64,000 bases of DNA, taken from assembly GCF_900092025.1 (NCBI RefSeq), contig NZ_FLTX01000037.1, positions 46,551 to 110,550 of the forward strand, read 5' to 3'. The DNA is from Xanthomonas bromi (GTDB lineage Bacteria > Pseudomonadota > Gammaproteobacteria > Xanthomonadales > Xanthomonadaceae). How positions within the stretch are numbered: position 1 is the stretch's first letter; every line of letters begins with the position of its first letter. Of the stretch, positions 1-9,050 are shown piece by piece. The notes under the pieces are model-generated. The model worked only from the letters and a program-made list of their open reading frames with translations, searched no databases and was not told the origin of the DNA. Both the position numbers and the translations under genes were made by a program.

Positions 1-1130
1 AGCCCCAGTAAACGACCGGCTTCGCCCGGGTGCGGGGTCAAGATGCGCGGACCGCGCATCGGTACAGCGTTGCCAGCCAGCAGATTCAGGCCATCGGCGT
101 CGATCACCGTCGCCGTGTCGGCGCCCACCGCTGCACGCCACAACGCCTGCGCCCAGGCGTCCTGCCCTAGCCCGGGGCCGAGTGCGACTGCATCGGCGGC
201 CTCCGCCAGTGCGCGGATGTCGTCATCGGCCTGCACGGCGCGCACCATCGCTTCAGGGCAGCGCGCCAGCAACGCAGTCACATGCTCGGCACGCGTCGCG
301 ACCTGCACCAAGCCGGCGCCGCTGCGCAACGCCGCTTCGGCGGTCAGCAGGATGGCGCCACCGCTGCCGAGATTGCCGCCCACGCACAGCACCCGCCCGG
401 ATTCGCCTTTGTGCGTGTTGCGGCGACGCGGACGCAACTGCGCCGCCAGTGCATCGCGATTCCAACTATGCGCGGCTGGCGCCAGTCCATCGAATGCCGA
501 CGCCGGCACTTCCAGCGACGCGACGGCGCGCTCGCCAGCGTGTTCCAGCGCGTCACCGGTGTAGAGCCCAAGATGCGGCACGATGAACTGCAAGGTCAGC
601 GCAGCGCGTACCGCCGCACCGAAGGCCACCCCGTGGTCGGCATCGATGCCGCTGGGAACATCCAGCGCGAACACCGGCACGCCGGCCGCATTGATGGCGT
701 CGATCAAAGCGGCGGTCGCCTCGTCAGGCACGCGATTCAGGCCGATGCCGAACAGCGCATCGACGATCACATCGGCCTGCGCCAGCGGATAGGGAAACAA
801 TTCAATCGCGCCACCGACCGCCAGGTAGTCGGTGCAGGCACGCTGCGCCAGGTCCGAACCGGGGCCGTGCTCGGGCAGATGCACCACGCGTACCTGACGC
901 CCTGCACGCTGGGCCAGGCGCGCCAGCACATAGCCATCGCCACCGTTGTTGCCGGTGCCGCATACCACCACGATGCGGCGCGCGCGCGGCCAGCGTTCCA
1001 GCAACCACTGCCACGCCGCCTGCCCGGCGCGTTGCATCAGGATATAGCCGTCGCCACCGAGCAGCGTGGTGGCCTGCGCATCGAGCGTGCGCGCGGCGGC
1101 GGTGTCGTAAAGATCGAGCGGTGCGTACAT
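1..1130 (-). CDS. nnr: Bifunctional NAD(P)H-hydrate repair enzyme (epimerase + ADP-dependent dehydratase), C-terminus cut by window edge
   Basis: This enzyme repairs hydrated NAD(P)H: the N-terminal domain epimerises the R and S hydrates and the C-terminal domain dehydrates the S form using ADP. The frame is open from an ATG at 1130 to the window edge, 376 codons. The N-terminal YjeF_N domain shows NNGGDGYVLARL near residue 60 and DALFGIGLNR near 123. The kinase-like domain shows KGESGRVLCVGGNLGSGGA and, near the cut end, DADGLNLLAG and TPHPGEAGRLLG. The gene is divergent from queG with 24 bases between the two start codons, so the promoters overlap. The missing part is only the last stretch of the dehydratase domain. 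Confidence 0.93.
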   Translation of the reverse strand, partial: MYAPLDLYDTAAARTLDAQATTLLGGDGYILMQRAGQAAWQWLLERWPRARRIVVVCGTGNNGGDGYVLARLAQRAGRQVRVVHLPEHGPGSDLAQRACTDYLAVGGAIELFPYPLAQADVIVDALFGIGLNRVPDEATAALIDAINAAGVPVFALDVPSGIDADHGVAFGAAVRAALTLQFIVPHLGLYTGDALEHAGERAVASLEVPASAFDGLAPAAHSWNRDALAAQLRPRRRNTHKGESGRVLCVGGNLGSGGAILLTAEAALRSGAGLVQVATRAEHVTALLARCPEAMVRAVQADDDIRALAEAADAVALGPGLGQDAWAQALWRAAVGADTATVIDADGLNLLAGNAVPMRGPRILTPHPGEAGRLLG

Positions 1131-1154
1131 GCCGGGAATTCTATACTTGTCGCC

Positions 1155-2222
1155 ATGTCTGCTGCCCTCGCCCGCCCCGACCCCCACGATGCCGCCGCGC
1201 GCATTCGCGTGCTTGCACGCGAAGCAGGCTTTCAACGCTGTGGCATCACCGGCATCGAGCTGGGCGAAGACGAAGCGCATCTGCGCAGCTGGCTGGAAGA
1301 AGGGCTGTACGGCACCATGCATTGGATGGCCCAGCACGGCGACAAACGCTCGCGCCCGCAGGAGCTGGTACCGGGCACCTTGCGGGTGCTGTCGGTGGGC
1401 ATGGATTACGGCCGCAAGGACGACACCGAGGCATGGAACACCTTGCACGACGGCAACCGCGCCTACGTGGCGCGCTATGCACTGGGGCGCGATTACCACA
1501 AGCTGATGCGCAACCGGTTGCAGAAGCTGGCCGAACGCATCCAGGGCGAAATCGGCGCATTCGGCTTCCGCGTGTTCGTCGATTCCGCTCCGGTGCTTGA
1601 ACGTGCGTTGGCACGCAATGCCGGCTTGGGCTGGATCGGCAAACACACCTGCCTGATCGATCGCAACGGCGGCTCGTGGTTTTTCCTCGGCGAGATCTAT
1701 GTCGACCTTCCGTTGCCGATCGACACGCCCGCCATCGCGCATTGCGGCACCTGCACGCGCTGCATCGATATCTGTCCCACCCAAGCCATCATCGCGCCGT
1801 ACCGCTTGGATGCGCGCCGTTGCATTGCGTACCTCACCATCGAACATGACGGCGCCATTCCGGAAGACATGCGCAAGCCGATCGGCAACCGCATCTTCGG
1901 CTGCGACGATTGCCAGCTGATCTGCCCCTGGAACAAGTTCGCCAAGCGCACCGACGAAGCCGATTTCCGCGCCCGCAACGACCTGGATGTGGCGACATTG
2001 CCGCAGTTATTCGCTTGGGACCAGGACGAATTCCTGCACCGCACCGAGGGCAGCCCGATCCGCCGCAGCGGACACGAACGCTGGCTGCGCAATATCGCCA
2101 TCGGCCTGGGCAATGCGCCCGGCACACCGCAGGTGCTCGCAGCACTGGAAGCACGCCGCCACGACGACTCGGAGCTGGTGCGCGAACACGTTGGCTGGGC
2201 GCTGGCGCAACACGGCCTCTGA
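1155..2222 (+). CDS. queG: Epoxyqueuosine reductase QueG
   Basis: QueG performs the last step of queuosine synthesis in tRNA, reducing epoxyqueuosine to queuosine with a cobalamin and two 4Fe-4S clusters. The 355-residue protein has the two ferredoxin-like cysteine sets CGTCTRCIDICP (about 196-207) and CDDCQLICPWN (about 250-260), and a C-terminal HEAT-like tail ending VGWALAQHGL. The ATG at 1155 is chosen because the family begins just before the RIRVLAREAGF helix; the frame is open far upstream, but that part is antisense to nnr and has no homology. Length is normal for the family. Confidence 0.95.
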   Translation: MSAALARPDPHDAAARIRVLAREAGFQRCGITGIELGEDEAHLRSWLEEGLYGTMHWMAQHGDKRSRPQELVPGTLRVLSVGMDYGRKDDTEAWNTLHDGNRAYVARYALGRDYHKLMRNRLQKLAERIQGEIGAFGFRVFVDSAPVLERALARNAGLGWIGKHTCLIDRNGGSWFFLGEIYVDLPLPIDTPAIAHCGTCTRCIDICPTQAIIAPYRLDARRCIAYLTIEHDGAIPEDMRKPIGNRIFGCDDCQLICPWNKFAKRTDEADFRARNDLDVATLPQLFAWDQDEFLHRTEGSPIRRSGHERWLRNIAIGLGNAPGTPQVLAALEARRHDDSELVREHVGWALAQHGL

Positions 2223-2365
2223 CCCGGCCTCTAGTCAGCGCGCCGCACGCATGAAGCGTCTGCGATACCTGCGTGGCACGCGCTGGCCATCGTTGCAGCC
2301 ACCGATTGCATGGGCTTGCTTCAGCCGATCACCCACGATCTTCTTCGCTGCGGGATAATGCGGCG

Positions 2366-3703
2366 ATGGCAGACCGCAACGAACAGATCCTCACTCCCAG
2401 CCAGCTCAATTCGCTGGCGCGCGACCTGCTGGAAGGCAGCTTCCCGTTGGTCTGGGTGGAAGCCGAACTGAGCAGCGTCACGCGGCCATCGTCGGGGCAT
2501 CTGTATTTCACGCTGAAGGATGCACGGGCGCAGATTCGTTGCGCGATGTTCAAGCCCAAGAGCACCTGGCTGAAATTCCAGCCGCGCGAAGGCCTGCGCG
2601 TGCTCGCGCGTGGGCGCCTGACCCTGTACGAAGCGCGCGGCGACTATCAGTTGGTGCTCGACCACATGGAAGAAGCCGGTGAAGGCGCCTTGCGTGGCGC
2701 CTTCGACGAACTGCGCGCACGTCTTGCTGCCGAAGGCCTGTTCGATGCCGAACGCAAGCAGGCACTGCCGGCGCATGTGCAGCGTCTCGCGGTGATCACC
2801 TCGCCCAGCGGCGCGGCGGTGCGCGATGTGCTCAGCGTCCTGGCACGTCGCTTTCCGCTGCTGGAACTGGACCTGCTGCCCTCGCTGGTGCAGGGCGACA
2901 GCGCGGCCGCGCAGATCACCTCGCTGCTGCAGCGCGCCGATGCATCCGGGCGCTACGACGTCATCCTGATCACCCGCGGTGGCGGCTCGCTGGAAGATCT
3001 ATGGGCGTTCAACGACGAACGCCTGGCGCGCGCGATTGCTGCCGCACAGACGCCGGTAGTCTCAGCAGTCGGCCATGAAACCGACTTCAGCCTCAGCGAT
3101 TTCGTCGCCGACGTGCGCGCACCCACACCCTCGGTCGCGGCCGAATTACTGGTGCCCGATCAACGCGAGCTGGTCGCGCGCGTACGGCGTGCACAGGCGC
3201 GTATGGCCCAACTGCAGCAACACGCCCTGGGCAATGCGATGCAACGTGCCGACCGGCTTGCGTTGCGCCTGCGTGCGCACAGCCCGCAGGCGCGCCTGCA
3301 ATTGCTGCACCGCCGCCAGGAGGACGCCGGTCGCCAGCTGCGCGCGCGCATGGCGCACGTGCTCGAACGCATGCAGGTGCGCATGCAGCGTGGGCAAGCG
3401 CAGTTGCAGGCACACAACCCGCAACGCCATCTGGCCGGCTTGCAGCAACGCTTGCGCGCATTGCATCCGCAAGCAGCGATGCAACGGCGCCTGCAGCACG
3501 ACCAGCTGCAACTGTGCGGCATTGCGCGCTCGCTGGAAGCGGTCAGCCCGCTGGCGACGGTCGCGCGCGGCTACGCCATCGTGACCCGCCCTGCCGATGG
3601 CAGCGTGGTACGCAGCGCCGCCGAAGTGGTCGCAGGCGAACGCCTCCGCGCACAGCTGGCAGATGGCAGTATCGAGGTGCGTGTGGAATCGGACGAAGGC
3701 TGA
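2366..3703 (+). CDS. xseA: Exodeoxyribonuclease VII large subunit
   Basis: XseA is the catalytic large subunit of exonuclease VII, which degrades single-stranded DNA from both ends together with XseB. The 445-residue protein has an N-terminal OB-fold (about 10-110, with the start [16 protein letters not shown]), then the exonuclease core with [14 protein letters not shown] and [15 protein letters not shown] (about 202-216), and a coiled-coil arginine- and glutamine-rich C-terminal half. The ATG at 2366 begins the conserved N-terminus; an in-frame start at 2273 would add 31 unrelated residues. xseB is not in the window. Confidence 0.96.
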   Translation: MADRNEQILTPSQLNSLARDLLEGSFPLVWVEAELSSVTRPSSGHLYFTLKDARAQIRCAMFKPKSTWLKFQPREGLRVLARGRLTLYEARGDYQLVLDHMEEAGEGALRGAFDELRARLAAEGLFDAERKQALPAHVQRLAVITSPSGAAVRDVLSVLARRFPLLELDLLPSLVQGDSAAAQITSLLQRADASGRYDVILITRGGGSLEDLWAFNDERLARAIAAAQTPVVSAVGHETDFSLSDFVADVRAPTPSVAAELLVPDQRELVARVRRAQARMAQLQQHALGNAMQRADRLALRLRAHSPQARLQLLHRRQEDAGRQLRARMAHVLERMQVRMQRGQAQLQAHNPQRHLAGLQQRLRALHPQAAMQRRLQHDQLQLCGIARSLEAVSPLATVARGYAIVTRPADGSVVRSAAEVVAGERLRAQLADGSIEVRVESDEG

Positions 3704-3996
3704 CAACCACCAACGCACGACCACACGCTTCCGGCAATACGGCCAGCGCTTGGCGGTGACATGAACGTTCGAAGAGTTCAATTTCACATGGCACTGCCAG
3801 GGTCGGCGCGCTGCCGGGGAATCTTTGACTCCCTCACCCCCGGCGAGTGAGCTCGGGGGTTTCGCTAAATCACCGCGGTCATTCATGCCAGGAGCCGAGC
3901 TCCTGCACCTGTTGAAAGGTGCTCGGCGGTATTTCCCGGGTGTCGATCGAACGCTTGCGAGACCGATATGCCGCGCGTCGCGAGCTCCGGGCGGCG
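3704..3996. other. Intergenic region, no convincing gene
   Basis: This stretch lies between the convergent xseA and virJ genes. It contains a GC-rich hairpin around 3834-3862 (CCCCCGGCGAG followed closely by CTCGGGGG and TTTCG), which could end transcription from the left. Open frames here run into the virJ gene antisense and show no recognisable domain. The tail of virJ next to it carries an 11-base direct repeat (TCGGTGTTTGC at 4008-4018 and 4023-4033) in a 15-base phase. Confidence 0.5.
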
Positions 3997-5259
3997 TTAT
4001 GAGCGGCTCGGTGTTTGCGCCATCGGTGTTTGCACTGCGTGCTGCCAGCCTTGCATCAGCAGCCCGGCCAGCACCACCGGATCGTGGTCGAAATGATGCC
4101 CACCCGGGCGTGCCAGCACCTGCACGCCGCGTGCGCGCAGTTCCGGGCACAGCGTGTCTTTCTCTTCGTCACCGTAGATGCATTGCAGACGGTGCACGTC
4201 CAGCGACTGGATGGCCGGCTCCACATCGCGCTCGGCATCGTTATGCCAGCCCAGCCAGCCACCGACGCGCACTTTGAAGTCGGCCTGGTGGCCAAGGCCG
4301 AGCAGGCTGACGAACTGCACCGAGGCGCGTTGCTGCGGCGACAGTTCCGGGTAGGCAAACGGCAACACATCGGCACCGAACGAATAGCCCACCAGGGCGA
4401 CGTGCTGAATATGCCAACGCTGGCGATAGCTGGCGATCACCCGGTCCAGATCCGCGCCCACCTGCTGCGGCGTGCGGCTACCCCAGAAGTAGCGCAGGCT
4501 GTTCCAGCCCACCACCGACACGCCCTGCCGCTGCAGCTGCGCGGCGATGCCTTTATCCAGTTCGCGCCAGCCGCCATCGCCGGACAGCATCACCACCAGA
4601 CGGTCGCTGCCGGGTGCGTGCAGCTCTACTAGCGGTAGGTCGCCCAGGCCTTGCGACTGCGCAGCCAGGAAGTGGCCGCGTGTGGCCGCGGCGATCTGCA
4701 TCGGGCTGGATTTATCGGCCAGATCGTCGAGAAAGCCCTGACTGGCATTGGGCATGTCGCGCGAGCACGCCAGGCCTGGATCCTTGCTGCCGGCGTCGGC
4801 GACCACCGCGCCACCCAGCACGTCGGGCGCGGCCGAGGCCACTGCCTGGCGCGCCAGCACCGCGCCGTCGCCCTGCCCGACCAACACCGGCGGCAGGAAC
4901 GCATCGACATGCTCGGCGCGCAACAATTTCTTGCCCAGTCGCTCGGCATCGTCGGCCAGCGAGCTGCAGGCGGCTTGGTGCGAACGCACACGTTCGCGAT
5001 ACTTTGCGGTATCGACCACTGCCACCAGCGCGCCATCGTTACTGAGCGTGTCGGCCAGCCGCTGGCCGTCCTGGGGATCTGTGCTGTCGGGCAGCAAGAT
5101 CACCATCGCCTTGGGCGTGCCTTCCGGGCGGATGACTTCCACCGAACCGTAATGCCCGGCCGTATTACTGTCCTGCAGATGCCGCGCCACGGCATAGCCG
5201 CTGCCGCCGATCAGCAAGATCGCCATGACCCAACGAAACATCTTAATCCCCATGCCCAT
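3997..5259 (-). CDS. virJ: VirJ/AcvB-type periplasmic alpha/beta hydrolase (virulence factor family)
   Basis: The protein matches the VirJ/AcvB family; Agrobacterium AcvB is a periplasmic hydrolase of lysyl-phosphatidylglycerol needed for virulence. The 420-residue product starts with a signal or membrane segment (FRWVMAILLIGGSGYAVA). Its C-terminal half has the family hallmark VVMLSGDGGWRELDKGIA and the nucleophile elbow GYSFGADVLPF, and ends near a histidine motif GGHHFDHD. The N-terminal half is a second, degenerate hydrolase-like domain. The ATG at 5259 has an AAGGA ribosome site nine bases upstream; ATGs at 5253 and 5241 are alternatives. It stands alone and convergent with xseA. The substrate in this organism is inference. 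Confidence 0.85.
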   Translation of the reverse strand: MGMGIKMFRWVMAILLIGGSGYAVARHLQDSNTAGHYGSVEVIRPEGTPKAMVILLPDSTDPQDGQRLADTLSNDGALVAVVDTAKYRERVRSHQAACSSLADDAERLGKKLLRAEHVDAFLPPVLVGQGDGAVLARQAVASAAPDVLGGAVVADAGSKDPGLACSRDMPNASQGFLDDLADKSSPMQIAAATRGHFLAAQSQGLGDLPLVELHAPGSDRLVVMLSGDGGWRELDKGIAAQLQRQGVSVVGWNSLRYFWGSRTPQQVGADLDRVIASYRQRWHIQHVALVGYSFGADVLPFAYPELSPQQRASVQFVSLLGLGHQADFKVRVGGWLGWHNDAERDVEPAIQSLDVHRLQCIYGDEEKDTLCPELRARGVQVLARPGGHHFDHDPVVLAGLLMQGWQHAVQTPMAQTPSRS

Positions 5260-5428
5260 CACGGCAGTCCTTGATAGCGGTCGCAATTTGACCACAGCAA
5301 GACACGACCGGTTTCACCGTGATGCGCGCGTTGTTCGCTGCTGTTAAGCCAGCCGATCCGCGCACGTTGCCTGGGGCGCTCGCCTGGCACTGCACGCAGT
5401 CTGCATTTCCCCCGCGGCAACGCCGATG

Positions 5429-5470
5429 AAAAGGCCGGGAACGCCCATCAGCGAGAATTCCCGGCCTTGG
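5429..5470 (-). terminator. Rho-independent terminator, minus strand
   Basis: A stem pairs AAGGCCGGGAA (minus strand, from 5468 down) with TTCCCGGCCTT across a loop of about 15 bases, followed by TTTTC on the minus strand. It lies just past the tRNA-like 3' end at 5494-5521 and upstream of virJ, so a transcript reading through the tRNA-like sequence would end here. Confidence 0.75.
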
Positions 5471-5493
5471 TTTGGTCCTCCTAGGAGCATTGC

Positions 5494-5521
5494 TGGTGGA
5501 GGTAAACGGAATCGAACCGCC
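5494..5521 (-). other. tRNA-like 3' half (T-arm, acceptor and CCA) without a matching 5' half
   Basis: On the minus strand the sequence GGCGG-TTCGATT-CCGTT forms a T-arm (two pairs are G-U) followed by TACCTCC, A and CCA, the layout of a tRNA 3' end. A long variable-arm-like stretch precedes it (GGAGTGCTTGCGG). I could not find the matching GGAGGTA 5' acceptor strand within about 250 bases upstream, so it looks like a tRNA remnant or an attachment-site copy left by an element. A structured RNA of another kind is possible. The terminator at 5429-5470 follows. Confidence 0.45.
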
Positions 5522-5786
5522 ATCCGCAAGCACTCCATGCACCAAAAAAAACCGCGTGCGCGAGTGCAGCGTTCTTCCGGCGGTGTTCGCTCTTGGTGCG
5601 GCAAAGGCGCCTAGCTCGTTCGCTTCCGCCCACGCCTGGACTCTATCGGCGCGAACATGCTTCGGTAGCGCCATCCCCTGTTCGCACGTTCGACCCGAGA
5701 GCGCTCCCCGGCGACTACAATCGCAGGCCGGATGAGGCCGTCACGCGGGACCACGATCACCGCGCCGCACGCCCTCTCAGCAGTCG

Positions 5787-7658
5787 CTAGATGCCGCGCG
5801 CCACGCGGAAGCCGATACGCGCACTGGTGGTATCCGAATCCTGCGACTGCCGCCAGGCCGCACGCGTCTGCTGCGGCGAATTGGCCCAGCTACCGCCGCG
5901 GATCATGCGCTGCCGGCAGCCCGGGTTGTACCAGGCAACCCCATCTGCCGGCGCACGGCGGTAACTGGCATGCCAGCAGTCGGCCACCCATTCGCTCAGG
6001 TTGCCGCCCATGTCGTGCAAACCCCAGGCGTTGGCGCGAAAGTTGCCGACCGGCGCCGGGCCCCAGAAGCCGTCGCCGTAGCCGACGAACCCATTGTTCC
6101 AGTGCCGACCGCTGCGCGAGACGTCGTTGCCACCGGTGAAATTGCCGGCATCGGCCGGCGGTGAGCCTGCATTGCCCCACGGGTAACGGCCGGTCGTGCC
6201 GGCACGCACGGCATATTCGAACTCGGCCTCGCTGGGCACGTGGTAGTGGCGGCCGGTCTGTTCCGAAAGCCAGGATGCATACGCTTCGGCATCGCGAATG
6301 CTCACGTGCATCACCGGGCTGTTGGGCGCAGCCTGGGCGCCGTTGTAATCGGACTGCCAATCCACGCCGCTGCGGCGGATGAAGTTGCCGCTGCGCTCGT
6401 CGTACACCACCGAATGCCCGCGCCGGGTGGCACGTGGGCGCGCACCGGTGGCTTCGACGAACTGGCGGAACTCGGCGACCGTGACCTCGGTGATCGACAA
6501 CGCAAAGCCGCGTGCGAAGCGCACGTAATGGGCGGGGCGCTCGTTGTCGGATGCGCCCGGTTCGGCATCGCCGGCACCCATCTGGAACGCACCGTGCGGC
6601 ACCACGAGCATCTGCGGGCCGCGCCCACCGACTTTGAGTCCGTCGGTGAACACCTGTCCGGGACGGAAGCTGCCGTAGTGCGTGGCCAGCTCCAGGCGCC
6701 GACGCAGATCGCCAGCCACCGGGTCGCCGGGGTCGGCGATGCGCAGCACTTCGGCAAGTGTTTCGCCGGCCGCCTTGAGCCCGCGCGGCGAGGTCAGATC
6801 GTGCAAACCGGCATCGTGCAAGGCGGCGATCTGCGCGCGGCGCATGCGTTCCACGCGCGCGCGCGCATCGGCAATGGCGGGCGCACGATCGCGCACCTGC
6901 CCAGCCATCTGCAGCCAGTAGCGGGCACCGATGAAGTCGGTTGCCTGTGCCGCCCGTTCGGCGCGCTCCAGCAGTCCGCTTTCCACTGCGGCCAAGCCCT
7001 GCCGGGTACGCGGGTTGTCGGGGTCCAGTTGCGCGGCATCGCGAAAATTCACCAGCGCGCCATTGCCGTCTTCGCCCAGCCGTCCACCGCGCAGGTCCTC
7101 TTCGCCAGCGCGGTTGAACGCAAGCACGCGCTGTGTAGTTTCCACCTGGCGTTGCAGTGCGCGCACCTTGGGGTCCTGTGGCGCGAGGGCGAGCGCGACG
7201 AAGGCCACCTCGCGCGCCTGCTCCAACGCCGTGTCCTGGCGCTCGGTCTGTTCGACCAAGGCCGCGCCGCGTTCGAGCAACCGGCCGCGCGCCTGCTCCA
7301 GCCCGCGATGGCTGGCTGCATCCTTGTCACCGGCACGCTGCTGGATCGCCAGATACAGCGGGATCGCATCGTTGGCATCGCGATACAGGCGATCTTCCTG
7401 CAATGCCTGGTCGGCGCGTTTGCGCACCTGCGCCAACGGCTCATCGCCCAGATTCACCGCCGGCGGTTGCCATTGCGCAACGGTCTCGGCGGATTCTTCG
7501 CCGCCGATCAACACATTCGGCGTGGCCGGCTGCGCAGTCGCTGCCGGCGCGCGCGCGGCGGCGGGTGCCGGTGGCGGTGCGGGAGCACGCGAACAGCCGC
7601 ACATGCTGAGCGCGACCAATACCCACGCTACGATCGGCTTGCCACAGTTGCCCACCAC
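5787..7658 (-). CDS. Lipoprotein with C-terminal SUMF1/FGE-fold domain, probably non-catalytic
   Basis: The 623-residue protein starts with a short hydrophobic segment ending MCGCS, a probable lipoprotein signal, followed by an alanine/proline-rich linker. Residues about 75-330 are helical and TPR-like. The C-terminal 260 residues form a formylglycine-generating-enzyme-type domain: PHGAFQMGA, ITEVTVAEFRQFVEA, PSEAEFEYAVRAG, YPWGN, GLHDMGGNLSEWVADCW and RMIRGGSWANSP. In true FGE enzymes two copper-binding cysteines follow the RGGSW motif; here ANSPQQT stands in their place, so a structural or binding role is more likely than sulfatase maturation. GTG at 7658 follows AAGGAG closely. It is divergent from rnd. 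Confidence 0.8.
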   Translation of the reverse strand: MVGNCGKPIVAWVLVALSMCGCSRAPAPPPAPAAARAPAATAQPATPNVLIGGEESAETVAQWQPPAVNLGDEPLAQVRKRADQALQEDRLYRDANDAIPLYLAIQQRAGDKDAASHRGLEQARGRLLERGAALVEQTERQDTALEQAREVAFVALALAPQDPKVRALQRQVETTQRVLAFNRAGEEDLRGGRLGEDGNGALVNFRDAAQLDPDNPRTRQGLAAVESGLLERAERAAQATDFIGARYWLQMAGQVRDRAPAIADARARVERMRRAQIAALHDAGLHDLTSPRGLKAAGETLAEVLRIADPGDPVAGDLRRRLELATHYGSFRPGQVFTDGLKVGGRGPQMLVVPHGAFQMGAGDAEPGASDNERPAHYVRFARGFALSITEVTVAEFRQFVEATGARPRATRRGHSVVYDERSGNFIRRSGVDWQSDYNGAQAAPNSPVMHVSIRDAEAYASWLSEQTGRHYHVPSEAEFEYAVRAGTTGRYPWGNAGSPPADAGNFTGGNDVSRSGRHWNNGFVGYGDGFWGPAPVGNFRANAWGLHDMGGNLSEWVADCWHASYRRAPADGVAWYNPGCRQRMIRGGSWANSPQQTRAAWRQSQDSDTTSARIGFRVARGI

Positions 7659-7752
7659 CTGCTCCTTCCAGTGCTCTGCCGCACGACAGGCGATCGCGAC
7701 GTTAGGCTATTCTGCGCGTTCTGCGCAAACCCTTGCTGTCGACGGAAATCAC

Positions 7753-8844
7753 GTGCCCCATTGGATTACCCACCCCTCAGAGCTGACCAACCGCCTGCAG
7801 GCAGCGCGTCCATCGCGCATCGGCCTGGATACCGAATTCATTCGCGAACGCACCTACTGGCCGCAACTGGCGCTGGTGCAGATGGCCATCGGCGAGGAGA
7901 TCCTGTTGATCGACCCGCTGATCCCGGGCATGAACGAGGCGCTCAAGGAGTGGCTGACCGCCACCGACATCGTCAAGGTGATGCATAGCGCCAGCGAAGA
8001 CCTGGTCACGTTCAAGTGCGCGTGTGGTGTGTTGCCGCGGCCGTTGTTCGACACCCAGATCGCCGCGGCGCTCGCCGGTGTCGGTGGCGGCATGGGCTAC
8101 CAGAAACTGGTGCAGGAAGTGACCGGCACCTTGCTGACCAAGGGCGAGACGCGTTCGGACTGGATGCGCCGCCCGTTGTCGCCGGCGCAGCTGGAATACG
8201 CTGCCGACGATGTGCGCTATCTATTCGCGATCCACGACGAACTCACCCGCCGCCTCACCGAGCAGAACCGCCTGGGCTGGCTGGCCGAAGATGCCGAACG
8301 CCTGCTCGCCACGGTGGAGCACGACGATGGCGAACGCTGGCCGCATGTGAGCCTGCGCACCGCGCAATTCCTGGAGCCCGCGGCGCAACGGCGGCTGCTG
8401 CGCCTGCTGCGTTGGCGCGACCTGCAGGCGCGTCAGAGCGATCGCCCGCGTAGCTGGATTCTGGACAACGAACTGGCCAGCCAACTGGCGCGGTTCCCGC
8501 CCGCCGATCTGGACGCCTTGCTGCGCCAGTTCGATAAATTTCCCAAGGCGCCGCGCAAGCTCGCCAATGCGGTGTGGGACGCGCTCAACACCCCGCTGCC
8601 CGACGAAGAGCATGCGCCACTGGCGCAAGCCGCTACCGACGGCAACAAGGCCGTGCTCAAACGCCTGCAGGACGCCGTGGCGCAGCGCAGCCGCGAACTC
8701 GGTCTGCCGGATGGCCTGTTGGCCTCGCGCAGGCACCTGGAAACCTTGATCGAACACCGCAGTTGGCCCACAGCGCTGGGCGAGTGGCGGCGTGCGGTAC
8801 TGCAAGCGCAGCTGATGCCGCTGCTGGAAGAGACGGCGGCATAG
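7753..8844 (+). CDS. rnd: Ribonuclease D
   Basis: RNase D is a 3'-5' exoribonuclease that trims tRNA precursors. The 363-residue protein has the DEDD exonuclease domain (LDTEFIRERTY near residue 25, YAADDVRYLF near 150) followed by an HRDC domain (about 210-290). A GTG at 7753 gives the expected N-terminus VPHWITHPSEL; the open frame upstream is antisense to the SUMF1-domain gene. It is divergent from that gene with about 94 bases between. Confidence 0.93.
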   Translation: MPHWITHPSELTNRLQAARPSRIGLDTEFIRERTYWPQLALVQMAIGEEILLIDPLIPGMNEALKEWLTATDIVKVMHSASEDLVTFKCACGVLPRPLFDTQIAAALAGVGGGMGYQKLVQEVTGTLLTKGETRSDWMRRPLSPAQLEYAADDVRYLFAIHDELTRRLTEQNRLGWLAEDAERLLATVEHDDGERWPHVSLRTAQFLEPAAQRRLLRLLRWRDLQARQSDRPRSWILDNELASQLARFPPADLDALLRQFDKFPKAPRKLANAVWDALNTPLPDEEHAPLAQAATDGNKAVLKRLQDAVAQRSRELGLPDGLLASRRHLETLIEHRSWPTALGEWRRAVLQAQLMPLLEETAA

Positions 8845-9050
8845 CGTTACTGCGGTTTTGACCCCAAAGCGCAGCGATGCCTGCTCTTGGTGACGTGCCG
8901 GTGAGCCGTCACCAAGCTTGCTGAGAGCGTGTCACGCGCCGTCGTCGGCTGGACATGGACGATGCGAATCGCATGAACCGTACGCGCCGATGTTCAATCA
9001 CGGTCGCGCCCGCCGAATGGCTACGCGATAGTTGTTCGCCGCACGTCGCG

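Larger units (their letters stand above)
5260..5786. other. Gene-free region between virJ and the SUMF1-domain gene
   Basis: No protein gene is supported here. The region contains the tRNA-like 3' end and its terminator. Open frames are low-complexity and run over the RNA-like sequence. A run of eight T residues lies on the minus strand just before the tRNA-like part (plus strand A-run near 5544). Confidence 0.5.

Noticed and set aside
282..1154. Long plus-strand open frame fused to queG
   Set aside because: It is antisense to the clearly coding nnr gene on the minus strand; the queG family starts at 1155.
3825..4277. A 150-codon frame beginning MTPSPPASELGG
   Set aside because: It has no ribosome site, crosses a hairpin, and its second half is antisense to virJ; kept only as intergenic sequence.
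5494..5750. A tmRNA gene
   Set aside because: The 3' end looks tRNA-like, but no tag-peptide reading frame of the known type and no pairing 5' end were found.
6240..7752. Long plus-strand open frames across the SUMF1-domain gene and into rnd
   Set aside because: They are antisense shadows in GC-rich DNA; the minus strand encodes recognisable SUMF1 motifs and only the rnd part is conserved.
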